From positions 64,131 to 124,453 of the forward strand of contig CAJFCJ010000066.1 in the NCBI GenBank assembly GCA_904063045.1: a stretch of DNA of 60,323 bases. The letters run 5' to 3'. The notes beneath the pieces are model-generated. The model did not search any database. It saw only the letters and a list, made by a program, of their open reading frames with translations, and had not been told where the DNA came from. Numbering within the stretch: the stretch's first letter is position 1; each line of letters starts with the position of its first letter. This DNA is from Dimorphilus gyrociliatus. Its lineage: Eukaryota; Annelida; Polychaeta; Dinophilidae. The position numbers were made by a program, and so were the translations under genes. Positions 45,022 through 55,945 of this stretch are shown piece after piece.

Positions 45022-45475
45022 TTACTCTGAATAACAATAGTCCAGTGATGGATGATTTCCATAATGGAGGTTCATGTTATCCAAATCCGTATTAATAATC
45101 ACATAGCCTCTGATGAAAGCTCTGCAGGATGGACACTCAGGTTTTTGAAGACTCAATAGACATTGTGTACAAGCCAGCAGATGGCCACAAGGTAAAATCA
45201 GAGAATTAGCTAAAATATTACAACACAATTTACACTCCAAAATAGTCAAAACTTCATAAAAAGTTTGTTTGTTTGACAAAACAACTGATTCATTTGTATT
45301 TCTGAAATTAAATTATTTCAAAATTTGAAAAAGTGAAAAAAAAATAAAATTAATTATTAATTAATTTATTAATTTTAGTTAAATACTTGTCTACTTCTTT
45401 AACTTTTGCTGCTTTCTCTTTGAAGGTCAATAGTTCATTCATTGAGGCATTTCGGTGGGCTATCAACTCTGCCAT
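45022..45475 (-). CDS. Small RING-finger protein (paralogue 2)
   Basis: Exons 45387-45475 and 45022-45301 join in phase over an 85-bp intron, giving about 122 aa that starts MAELIAHRNASMNELLTFKE. The C-terminal half is a C3HC4 RING: CKLCC, LPCGHLLACTQC, CPSC, then FIRGYVIINTDLDNMNL. It is a paralogue of the gene at 3.9-4.3 kb (shared spacing, RGYV and DxDNxNL). The N-terminal helix-prone 35 residues are new relative to that copy. The RING is of the IAP/MDM2-like class, expected to bind an E2 for ubiquitin transfer. Upstream, a TATA box and a run of GAAACT repeats suggest inducible transcription. It appears intact. Confidence 0.85.
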
Positions 45476-45554
45476 GTTTGTAATTTGTTGTATTGCAATT
45501 TCACCTCAAAGCAACTAGTTACAAAACTAAGCTAACAACTGTTCTATTATTAAT

Positions 45555-45565
45555 GGTATTTATAC
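45555..45565 (-). promoter_or_regulatory. TATA box of RING paralogue 2
   Basis: On the minus strand this reads GTATAAATACC, about 80 bp upstream of the ATG at 45,475, a suitable distance for a core promoter with a short 5' UTR. A second TATA-like CTATAAAA lies at 45,592-45,599, directly beside the GAAACT array. Confidence 0.5.
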
Positions 45566-45597
45566 TTTCCTCTAAATTAAACAATTTAGAATTTTAT

Positions 45598-45630
45598 AGT
45601 TTCAGTTTCAGTTTCAGTTTCATTTTTCAC
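45598..45630 (-). promoter_or_regulatory. ISRE/IRF-like GAAACT tandem array
   Basis: On the minus strand the sequence reads GTGAAAAATGAAACTGAAAC followed by TGAAACTGAAACT. That gives four GAAAC units six bases apart plus a fifth GAAAA. The spacing GAAANNGAAANN is the interferon-stimulated response element / IRF-binding pattern. It sits about 125-155 bp upstream of the RING paralogue 2 start codon. It could instead be a chance hexamer microsatellite. Confidence 0.5.
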
Positions 45631-46279
45631 CAAAAATGGATTTAATTTGGAAGATTTTCATCTTTTGGATAGTAATAATTGAGCACAAATATAAAAATTG
45701 ACTATCTTCAAAGAAAATCCTCAAAAAATTTTCTCTAAATGATAGAACATTTTAATTGGTTATTGAGATAAAAAAAGTTCAGTTTGCTGTCAAATCTATA
45801 TAACTTGTATAATTCAGCGCCATCTGTCTTCTGTCTAAAGACCTGCTAGAATTCATAGAATGTATATAAGGAGAACCATAGACCCAAACATCCCAAAGAA
45901 TTATTTTATATCAGACATAAAGAATCTCATGGCAGTATTCCAGTTTTTCCACCTGCAAATATGTTAGGTATAAACTAATGATTAATTTTTCTAAGATAAC
46001 CTCAGAGTTGTTGTTAAAATGATTTTGAATGATCACAAATCATTCCTATTACTTTTACCCTAAATCAACCCTAATCTCTCCTTAACCTTTTTCATCACCC
46101 ATAACCCTTAGACTAGACTCTCCTAAGTGCATTTTTTTTGCTATCTTGTTCTTTGTTACCAGTTTTCAATTGAAGTTTTCTGCAAAAAAATTGGTGACAT
46201 TACTTAAAAATCACCTATTTTTGAAAGTGTTAGAGTTTGAAGGAAATACTTTAATAGAATCTAAAGACTATGAATTTTG
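45631..46279. other. Intergenic, nothing recognised
   Basis: AT-rich sequence upstream of the RING promoter array, reaching the local repeat family. No coding frame with domain features. Confidence 0.45.
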
Positions 46280-47275
46280 TACTTTGTATTGTAATTGTAG
46301 GAATTTCTGGTTCGTCACAACTGTAATCGTCCTTTCCAATCATTTACCAACTTGCCAAAGTGCTGGTCCAAATAGAACCTTTAAAGTTCGTCCACAAATA
46401 GTCTAACAAAGGCAATTTTGGTAGAAATTGATTAACAAAACACCAGTATTTCGTGCAAAGAATATGTATTGAGTAAAATGAGCTTCTAGTTCTAAACATT
46501 TGAAGACAAAGAAAAGTTCTAAATATGGTCATGTTTTTATTGTTTTCCTCTTCTAAATACTAGTTGAACCTTTAAAGTTCGTCCACAAATAGTCTAACAA
46601 AGGCAATTTTGGTAGAAATTGATTAACAAAACACCAGTATTTCGTGCAAAGAATATGTATTGAGTAAAATGAGCTTCTAGTTCTAAACATTTGAAGACAA
46701 AGAAAAGTTCTAAATATGGTCATGTTTTTATTGTTTTCCTCTTCTAAATACTAGTTGAATTTCTCAGGTTGGAGAGTTGCATAAGATGTAACAATTTTAG
46801 TAGGACAAGTCCAACAATCAAGAAAACATGTAGATTGTATATTTGACCGTTTTTATATTCTACCTTAATAATGATATTGAATTGATTGAGTTAGTAAATT
46901 TAGCATCAGCATATAAGGAGGAAGGATATCTGAATAATGCATGTTAAGAAGAACAGTATTGTGTATACAATACTGTTGAATAGTGAATATAATCTAAACT
47001 TAGAATTGAAGCATAATTGATAATTAATTGAACTAGTTTTAGTTCGAAATCATAAATTTATGGATTAATAAATTGTAATATTAATGCTATGTTGCAAATA
47101 GCAAATATTCTTTATATAATTCAATAGGTTTTATTACTGCATAATGTGTATGCACTGCCCTATGCGAAACTAGGTCACTACTGCTTATCTTTATCAATGC
47201 TATCTGCATAGTACAATACTGGTTCAATACTACTTCTCTATTGTAGAATATAGCTGACGAATGTATGTGTACAAC
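46280..47275. repeat. Local repeat family, copy A1
   Basis: It is colinear with 52,803-53,738 (copy A2) from GTACTTTGTATTGTAATTG to GACGAATGTATGTGTACAA. Copies A1 and A2 are direct repeats on either side of the KY gene. The internal core (TTTCTCAGGTTGGAGAGTTG) is homologous to the core of copies B1 and B2. It includes the hairpin AACAGTATTGTGTATACAAT continuing ACTGTT. Confidence 0.88.
46375..46756. repeat. 191-bp tandem duplication inside copy A1
   Basis: The 191-bp segment from GAACCTTTAAAGTTCGTCC to TCTTCTAAATACTAGTT occurs twice head to tail (46,375-46,565 and 46,566-46,756) with no visible difference. Copy A2 has only one. It is either a recent duplication or an assembly stutter. Confidence 0.9.
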
Positions 47276-47277
47276 TA

Positions 47278-48165
47278 AAAACTCATTTATTGCATTAAGA
47301 ATAATTATTCTCCTATTCCTATTTTTTATTGATGAATAAAATTTTGTCCACACATTTCATAAAATTTCTTAGCTAAAATACAGATTTTGACAACTGATTA
47401 GATGCTGAATTAAGAGAATTTCAAAATGTTAAACATGATAAAAGTGCAAGATTTACTTCAATAAGTCAACAGATGCTTTAATACATCCCTGCAATCATGT
47501 TATCAATTGTAAAGAGTGCATTTCTAGTCTTCCAAACCAGAAATATCCATCATTTAGGGTATTTATTCCAGAATATGTGCTTATCAAAACAGATGTACAT
47601 GAATTGAATTCTATTAGATAAAAAAAATGTTTATCATATTTAGATTTATAAATTGTGAACTATCAACCTTTAAAAGGGTATATAAACCCAACAAAATTAA
47701 GGTTTATATATTCTTTAAAGGGTTAATAGTTCACAAATTTCAATGTTCACATAAATAAAAGTAACATTGGAAGACAAAGAAAAGTTGTAAATATAGTCTG
47801 TTTATTGTTTTCCTCTTCTAAATAATAATTGAATTTCACAGGTTGGACAGTTCCATAAGATGTAACAATTTTCTTACAGCAAGTCCAACAATCAAGAAAA
47901 CAAGTGGATTATATATTTGACCATTTTTGTATTCTACTTTGTGTAAAAAACTAGGAAGCATGTCTAAATAATCCATATTAATAGTATTGTGTATACAACA
48001 CTATTGAATAGTGATTTAAAATCTAAAATTCCAAATAAAACCATAATTAAAGTAATATCTTATTGTTGAGGAGTTCATCTGCTATATTTCTTCTCCTTTT
48101 ATTTTTCAAGAGATGTTATTGTTTCTATCATGAAGAAAGCAATCATGCTCAGTGTCTTCTTAACA
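47278..48165. repeat. Local repeat family, copy B2, with 80-bp hairpin
   Basis: It is homologous to copy B1 with an inserted segment at about 47,534-47,820. Bases 47,655-47,734 of the insert form a hairpin: GTGAACTATCAACCTTTAAA...AAACCC pairs with GGTTTATATATTCTTTAAAG...GTTCAC around an 11-nt loop. The end abuts the stop codon of the KY gene at 48,168. Confidence 0.8.
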
Positions 48166-48167
48166 GC

Positions 48168-51100
48168 TTAATGATGAAAAGATGATAGAAAGATATTTTT
48201 TTGTATTTTTCTGGTTGCTGGCTGTGATTTTCCTATTTCTTCTTTGTTAATCTTTTTATAGATGTCAATGTTACCTTTACACCATAAATAGAATGCTGCT
48301 GCACCTGCACTTGCCTCCTTGACTTCTTGCAGATTTAATTCACAAATTATTTGTTCAGCTCTGAGAATGATTGCTGGATGTACAGTTAAGATTTTAAGAG
48401 CTTTAATTTTCTTTAAAATAGAATAAGAGCATGCATATTTAATAAAAACTCGACATTCTTTCCATTCATCAGTTTGTCCTTCATCAATTGATAAAATCAA
48501 TAATGTTGATTTTATAACCAGATGTACAACAGCAGGTGGTTGATTATACTGATTTAATTCTGCAATACACTTTGCATCAAGTTTTAAAATCCTGTTTTGC
48601 AAACCACAAATTTTTTCTAAATTTGCTTTTAATTCATTAGCTTTTGATAAATCTTTAATTAATAAAGGATTTATTGGTTTAACAGAAGCTTTGTCTATAG
48701 CTACTTTTAACTTTTTATAATCTTTTTCTTCATATGCCTTTTTCAAATCTACAATATTTTTAATGATATTTTTAATAATTTCAGTATCTAGATGTGAAAT
48801 TTTAATTACCTGATGCCTTCTTTGCTACATCTTCCTGATCATTGTGTTGTTGCTGTGATTTCTCTTCCTTTTCATCATTTCTATTACCTGGCTTTCCTGT
48901 GGTTTCTTCTGCATTATTTACAATTTCTTTTTTACCTTTTTCATTTCCATTCTCCTTTAGGAAGAAATAATCATTTTACAAAAGAGAAAAAAACATTATT
49001 TACAAATATCTTACATTTATTTTAAAAGTTTTATCCTCTCCATCATCAGAGTCATCAGCTGGTAGAAATTCACTGATATAGATAACTTCTTCCATTTTTA
49101 ATGACCAATCTATTTCACCAATTTCTTCTATATTAGTAGCATTTTCAATTGTCTCAAATTGAACATTTGGCACATATTTCATTGTTTTAATAAAATCATT
49201 TTCATCAGATACTTCATTTTTAGAAATATCAATTGTTTGTGAAGCATTTATCTTGTCTATATTTTCATTTTTACTAATAGCTTGGCTATTATCAATTGCA
49301 GGTTTATCCAGTGTACTGTTAATTTCACTATTCCCTATTACAGGTTCAGCCAGTTCACTAGTGGTTTCACAATTCTCTATTGTAGCTTCCTCTGGTTCAC
49401 TGGCGATTTCACTATTCTCTATTGCAGGTTTAGCCATTTTCATAATTGGATTTTTAAAAATTTTATAAATTAAAATTTCAGTAAAAAATTTTGCATTTTT
49501 ATAAATTTTTGCTCTAATAACTAAATCTCCAAAATTTTCACCAGTGTCAATTTCACATTCCCATATATCATTAAAGAGGTCAAAATGAAAAATTTCATTG
49601 TCATTTACACGACAGGCAATCATTTCATCAGCTTTAAAACCTTCAATCTGTATTAATACTTTTTCATTTGAGTAGAGTTTTCTAAATGGTTGAAGAATTT
49701 TATGAGTTTCACTAATTCTCCATTTATCAGTAACAATTGGAAATTGAAATGAATTTGTATTAGATTCAATTGCATAAAAATAAGAATTATAGATCAATTC
49801 ATAATTTTTTCTGGAATTTAATTCCTTTGCTTCAATTTCAAGTTTATACATTCCTGGTAATGGAAAATTGATGTAGAATGTAACATCTTCATAACTATTT
49901 ACAAAGAATGAATACATAGATAAATCATGTCCTTCATTGTTTTCATCATACCATTTTAATTCAATTTTAAATTGACATGATATCTTTTTAAATATCTTAA
50001 AATGTATATTTTTAGAACATTCTTGATAAGATTGGAAATTATCTTCCATCCTTAATTTTAACCTAAAGAAATGTGTTTGTTTGCCAATAGTTCTACTTCC
50101 ATTATCTGGAAATATTAAAGTATAATTTGCTTTTTCCTCACTTTTAACAATATATGAAGTAATTGTAGGCAAACTTTTTTCTGATAATTTTTCAAAAAAT
50201 TTAAAACATAAACAATTACAATGATATTCAATTTTTCGATTTTGTCCACAAATATTTATACCGTATTCTCCTTCAGATGGAAAAAAGAATTTTATAAGTC
50301 CTAGACCATTTTCAAATGTCGAGATGCAATATTGTTGCAGAAAACAAGAAGAATACTTAATACTTGTAATTTCTACAGAAAACTCATATTCATTATCATC
50401 TCCATTAAAATGAATCTCTGTATAATTTTTATTTGATGAAGTATACATTCCAAGTACAGGGAACATATTTGTAAAATTGCATTTTCTAGCTCTATAATTT
50501 GGTCCAAGTTCAGATAGATTTGTGTTTGGAAATGGAGGAATATATATATTATCTCTTTTTGTGTATTTAATAATGTAGTCAGTACACCATTTATAGTCAG
50601 GTTCTTTAAGTTTAATATCATCTTTGGACACCCAAAGTCTTAGCTTATATTTAGCTGTTTGAGGTAATCTCAGCCTAATGATTAGAAGGTTTTTTGATTT
50701 GTTTTGAAATATGGTTATATATAAACTTGGATCTATAGTTTCTTTTTTTATATCTTGTACTAGACCAGTATCTAAAACAGTCTCATCACTAATAAAAATA
50801 GTATAAGCAAATATTACAGGGAATTCTTTGTCTGTTCCAATAAGAATTTCATTCCTGGATTGTTCAGCAAAAACAGTACACTTGGGATGAGAAATAATTC
50901 CAAGCTTATGCTCAAAAAATGCAGGTCTTAAATATGCCATTTCCTCAAATTCTTGTAAAGTTACTGTTCTAGCTAAAAGCTGATGTTTACTCAAAACTGG
51001 AATATGCTTGTAAATGAATTCCTCTGGATTGGGCAAAAAATATCCATTATCATATTGATATTTTTTTTGACTTGTAAGATTTTTCTTTTTGAAGAAAAAC

Positions 51101-51931
51101 TGGAGTAATGAATATTTTTTTTCCCCTTGAAAAATTTTGTGACTTCCAAAATTAGCATCACAAAGATACCAGAAACCATTTATTCTAATAATATTCCAAA
51201 AATTCTTATCATTTAAATTTATTTTCTCTCCAATTTCATAATTTGCATGTTTAGCCCAACCAGAGACTTCTTCACAGTAAATATTTACAAAACTATTTGA
51301 AAACAAAAATCATTTGAGTACATTTAAAAAGTTATTTTATAAGTTTTCTTTTTATGCATACCTGCAAAGAATTTTTAACACTTTACCGTAGGATATATTG
51401 TTTTGTTTTAACCTATATAGAGTATATCTCATTTGATTGTCCATCAACTTATCATAATTTATTTTATCTAGATTGATTGAAGCTAACCAACGGAATAAAG
51501 CTCGAGCTCTTAACATTTCATCATTGAAATCCTTAATTAAAAAAATTGCAACTTGTTGTGGTGTTTTGTTTAAAAATGATTTGTTCATTTTTTTCATGAC
51601 AAATTTATCAACATGGCGAAAATCATAATTTTCTTCTATCCATTCTTTGGAAATTGGATTAGGAAAAATAATGTGAGGAGGTATTGCAATTTGTCTGTAT
51701 TTAACCAATTCATACCATTCTGTATTTGCTATACGTAGAGTAACATTAGTTGGAAAACCCATACTCATAAACTCTCCTTTAAGAGCATTATGAACATCAG
51801 TGAGTTGTTTTTCAATATCTTTTTTTTTTAAATAACAAGATTAAAGTTAATTTGAATTTAAAAATTTAAATATAACCTGGATTATATATTGCAGGAATGA
51901 TAACATTTTGTTTTGAGAAACAAATTCCCAT
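48168..51931 (-). CDS. KY/transglutaminase-like protein with dynein-stalk-like C-terminus
   Basis: Five exons (51877-51931, 51362-51818, 49015-51292, 48810-48954, 48168-48748) sum to 3516 nt, 1171 aa. The N-terminus MGICFSKQ fits N-myristoylation (MGxxxS) plus palmitoylation at Cys4. Residues about 100-280 are a KY-type transglutaminase-like domain: EMLRARALFRWLASIN, KILC..., SGWAKHANYE, NFWNIIRINGFWYLCDANFG, NPEEFIYKHIP. The catalytic Cys site reads NNISYGKVL (Asn159, no Cys) and the His site is Asn201, with Asp216 kept, so it should be a pseudoenzyme. Beta-rich KY-associated repeats follow, then an acidic segment with KPAIENSEI-like repeats (about 865-910) and, from about 1035, a stretch like the dynein heavy-chain stalk (LNQYNQPPAVVHLVIKS; EASAGAAAFYLW). 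KY relatives are cytoskeletal scaffolds, so I infer a membrane-anchored cytoskeletal role. Confidence 0.82.
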
Positions 51932-52802
51932 ATTTCCAATTTAAATACTGATGAACAGTGTCTTGTAGGGAGAGAGACAAAAAAATAACTTTTAGGTGTA
52001 ACTGTAACTTTAACCAAGTATTCTATTTCTGTTTTGAGGGATTACAGTATGTTTAATAATTTTCTTTTTCACACAATATTGTAAATTAAACCTAAATGTA
52101 AATATGCAGACCAGGACATGCTACAACTTGGTCTCACCTATTTTTAAAACCTTCTTAACAACTGTAAACATTATTAATAACACAAGTTGGATTTTTTACT
52201 GCCAAGTTCTACTTTCCCTTTCTATTTCACCAATAGCTGCACAAGGGAAACAGACAAAGGATTTAATTAGCAAAAATTGAATGTGAAGTTAGGGTTGAGC
52301 CTGTTTGTTAAAACTAAATGAAATTGAGATGAAGAAATACAAAGGTTAAAGTGTGGCCCAGTTAGAACAGCCAGGTGTATCCGAACAAAACTCTAGTTGT
52401 TAGAGTTAAAAATTTTGGGGATGAGAGAAAACTAAACTAAAGTTTAGGGTAAATTTTTGGTCATTTCTAGGGTTGAAAAATATTTTTTACAATTGCAAAA
52501 ATTTTATTCTCATCCTTATTTAGTTCAGGGTTAGGATTTAGGTATGCGTTGCACTAAACAAATCTAGGACAATAATGCTTATCTTTATCAGTGCATTGAT
52601 ATGAACCATATTGGTTCAATACTACTTATCTATTGTAGAATAACCCTAAGCATAACAAGCTTAATTTCTATTTCAGTCTTCTTTTTTGTTTTTTGTCAAC
52701 TGTTACATTCAATAAAGTAGGGTTGATTGCAATATTTCTCTATCAGTGTTTCATTGACTAGCAGAAATTAATTCATTGCTGCCAAATTGGCCATCAACTA
52801 CT
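51932..52802. other. Upstream flank of the KY gene, nothing recognised
   Basis: AT-rich sequence with the promoter presumably just above 51,931. No decisive element or gene seen. Confidence 0.45.
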
Positions 52803-53738
52803 GTACTTTGTTGTATTGTAATTGGAGGAATTTCTGGTTTGTCACAACTGTAATTGTCCTTTCCAATCATTTACCACCTTGCCAAAGTACTCAAACAAAT
52901 AGAACCTTTAAAGTTCGTCCACAAATAGTCTAACAAAGGCAATTTTGGTAGAAATTAATTAACAAAACACCAGTATTTCGTGCAAAGAATATGTATTGAG
53001 TAAAATGAGCTTCTAGTTCTAAACAAGCTAGTTTAAACAACTAGCTGATGGTTAGAAAACTGAACTATCAACTGTTAATTTCGTAGGGTTTATATACTCT
53101 TTTAAGGGTTGATAGTTCACAAATTTCAATGTTCACAAAAACAAAAGTAACATTTGAAGACAAAGAAAAGTTGTAAATATGGTCACGTTTTTATTGTTTT
53201 CCTCTTCTAAATAATAGTTGAATTTCTCAGGTTGGAGAGTTGCATAAGATGTAACAATTTTAGTAGGACAAGTCCAACAATCAAGAAAACATGTAGATTG
53301 TATATTTGACCGTTTTTATATTCTACCTTAATAATGATATTGAATTGATTGAGTTAGTAAATTTAGCATGAGCATATGCAGAGGAAGTATATCTGATTAA
53401 TGCATGTTAAAAAGAACAGTATTGTGTATACAATACTGTTGAATAGTGAATATAATCTAAACTTAGAATTTAAGCATAATTGATAATTAATTGAACTAGT
53501 TTTAGTTCGAAATCATAAATTTATGGATTAATAAATTGTAATATTAATGCTAGGTTGCAAATAGCAAATATTCTTTATATAATTCAATAGGTTTTATTGC
53601 TGCATAATGTGTATGCACTGCCCTATGCGAAACTAGGTCACTACTGCTTATCTTTATCAGTGCTATCTGCATAGTACAATACTGGTTCAATACTACTTCT
53701 CTATTGTAGAATATAGCTGACGAATGTATGTGTACAAA
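52803..53738. repeat. Local repeat family, copy A2
   Basis: A direct repeat of copy A1, with one copy of the 191-bp segment and an extra stretch near 53,025-53,150 that contains GGTTGATAGTTCACAAATTT, also present in B2. Its mirror image lies at about 54,139-55,066 in the right palindrome arm. Confidence 0.88.
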
Positions 53739-55945
53739 TTTATAAAATATATCTTCAAACTGGATTCTCTAAAAGACTAAAATTACAAAATGATTTTTTT
53801 GATAATAATTAGACTTGAATGATAAATAATTAAGTTGAAATTGAAATCTGTAGCATGTTCAAATAATGATCATAGTAATAATTTATTATCAATCAATCAC
53901 AATACAATGAAAAAATAATTTCTTATTTAAATATTCATTGGAATATTTAAATTGATTTTTTCAATCCTTGTATGTGATTGATTGATAATAAATTATTACT
54001 ATGATCATTATGAACATGCTACAGATTCAATTTCAACTTAATTATTTATCATTCAAGTCTAATTTATTATCAAAAAAATCTATTTTTGGTAATTTTAAGT
54101 CTTCTAGAGAATCCAGTTTGAAGATATATTTTATAAATTTGTACACATACATTCATCAGCTATATTCTACAATAGAGAAGTAGTATTGAACCAGTATTGT
54201 ACTATGCAGATAGCACTGATAAAGATAAGCAGTAGTGACCTAGTTTCGCATAGGGCAGTGCATACACATTATGCAGCAATAAAACCTATTGAATTATATA
54301 AAGAATATTTGCTATTTGCAACCTAGCATTAATATTACAATTTATTAATCCATACATTTATGATTTCGAACTAAAACTAGTTCAATTAATTATCAATTAT
54401 GCTTAAATTCTAAGTTTAGATTATATTCACTATTCAACAGTATTGTATACACAATACTGTTCTTTTTAACATGCATTAATCAGATATACTACCTCCTTAT
54501 ATGCTGATGCTAAATTTACTAACTCAATCAATTGAATATCATTATTAAGGTAGAATATAAAAACGGTCAAATATACAATCTACATGTTTTCTTGATTGTT
54601 CGACTTGTCCTACTAAAATTGTTACATCTTATGCAACTCTCCAACCTGAGAAATTCAACTATTATTTAGAAGAGGAAAACAATAAAAACATGACCGTATT
54701 TAGAACTTTTCTTTGTCTTCAAATGTTACTTTTGTTTTTGTGAACATTGAAATTTGTGAACTATCAACCCTTAAAAGAGTATATAAACCCTACGAAATTA
54801 ACTGTTGATAGTTCAGTTTTCTAACCGTCAGCTAGTTGTTTAAACTAGCTTGTTTAGAACTAGAAGCTCATTTTACTCAATACATATTCTTTGCACGAAA
54901 TACTGGTGTTTTGTTAATTAATTTCTACCAAAATTGCCTTTGTTAGACTATTTGTGGACGAACTTTAAAGGTTCTATTTGTTTGAGTACTTTGGCAAGGT
55001 GGTAAATGATTGGAAAGGACAATTACAGTTGTGACAAACCAGAAATTCCTCCAATTACAATACAACAAAGTACAGTAGTTGATGGCCAATTTGGCAGCAA
55101 TGAATTAATTTCTGCTAGTCAATGAAACACTGATAGAGAAATATTGCAATCAACCCTACTTTATTGAATGTAACAGTTGACAAAAAACAAAAAAGAAGAC
55201 TGAAATAGAAATTAAGCTTGTTATGCTTAGGGTTATTCTACAATAGATAAGTAGTATTGAACCAATATGGTTCATATCAATGCACTGATAAAGATAAGCA
55301 TTATTGTCCTAGATTTGTTTAGTGCAACGCATACCTAAATCCTAACCCTGAACTAAATAAGGATGAGAATAAAATTTTTGCAATTGTAAAAAATATTTTT
55401 CAACCCTAGAAATGACCAAAAATTTACCCTAAACTTTAGTTTAGTTTTCTCTCATCCCCAAAATTTTTAACTCTAACAACTAGAGTTTTGTTCGGATACA
55501 CCTGGCTGTTCTAACTGGGCCACACTTTAACCTTTGTATTTCTTCATCTCAATTTCATTTAGTTTTAACAAACAGGCTCAACCCTAACTTCACATTCAAT
55601 TTTTGCTAATTAAATCCTTTGTCTGTTTCCCTTGTGCAGCTATTGGTGAAATAGAAAGGGAAAGTAGAACTTGGCAGTAAAAAATCCAACTTGTGTTATT
55701 AATAATGTTTACAGTTGTTAAGAAGGTTTTAAAAATAGGTGAGACCAAGTTGTAGGCATGTCCTGGTCTGCATATTTACATTTAGGTTTAATTTACAATA
55801 TTGTGTGAAAAAGAAAATTATTAAACATACTGTAATCCCTCAAAACAGAAATAGAATACTTGGTTAAAGTTACAGTTACACCTAAAAGTTATTTTTTTGT
55901 CTCTCTCCCTACAAGACACTGTTCATCAGTATTTAAATTGGAAAT

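Noticed and set aside
49253-49473. Two plus-strand ORFs of 63-71 aa
   Set aside because: Antisense shadows of the repetitive acidic segment of the KY gene.
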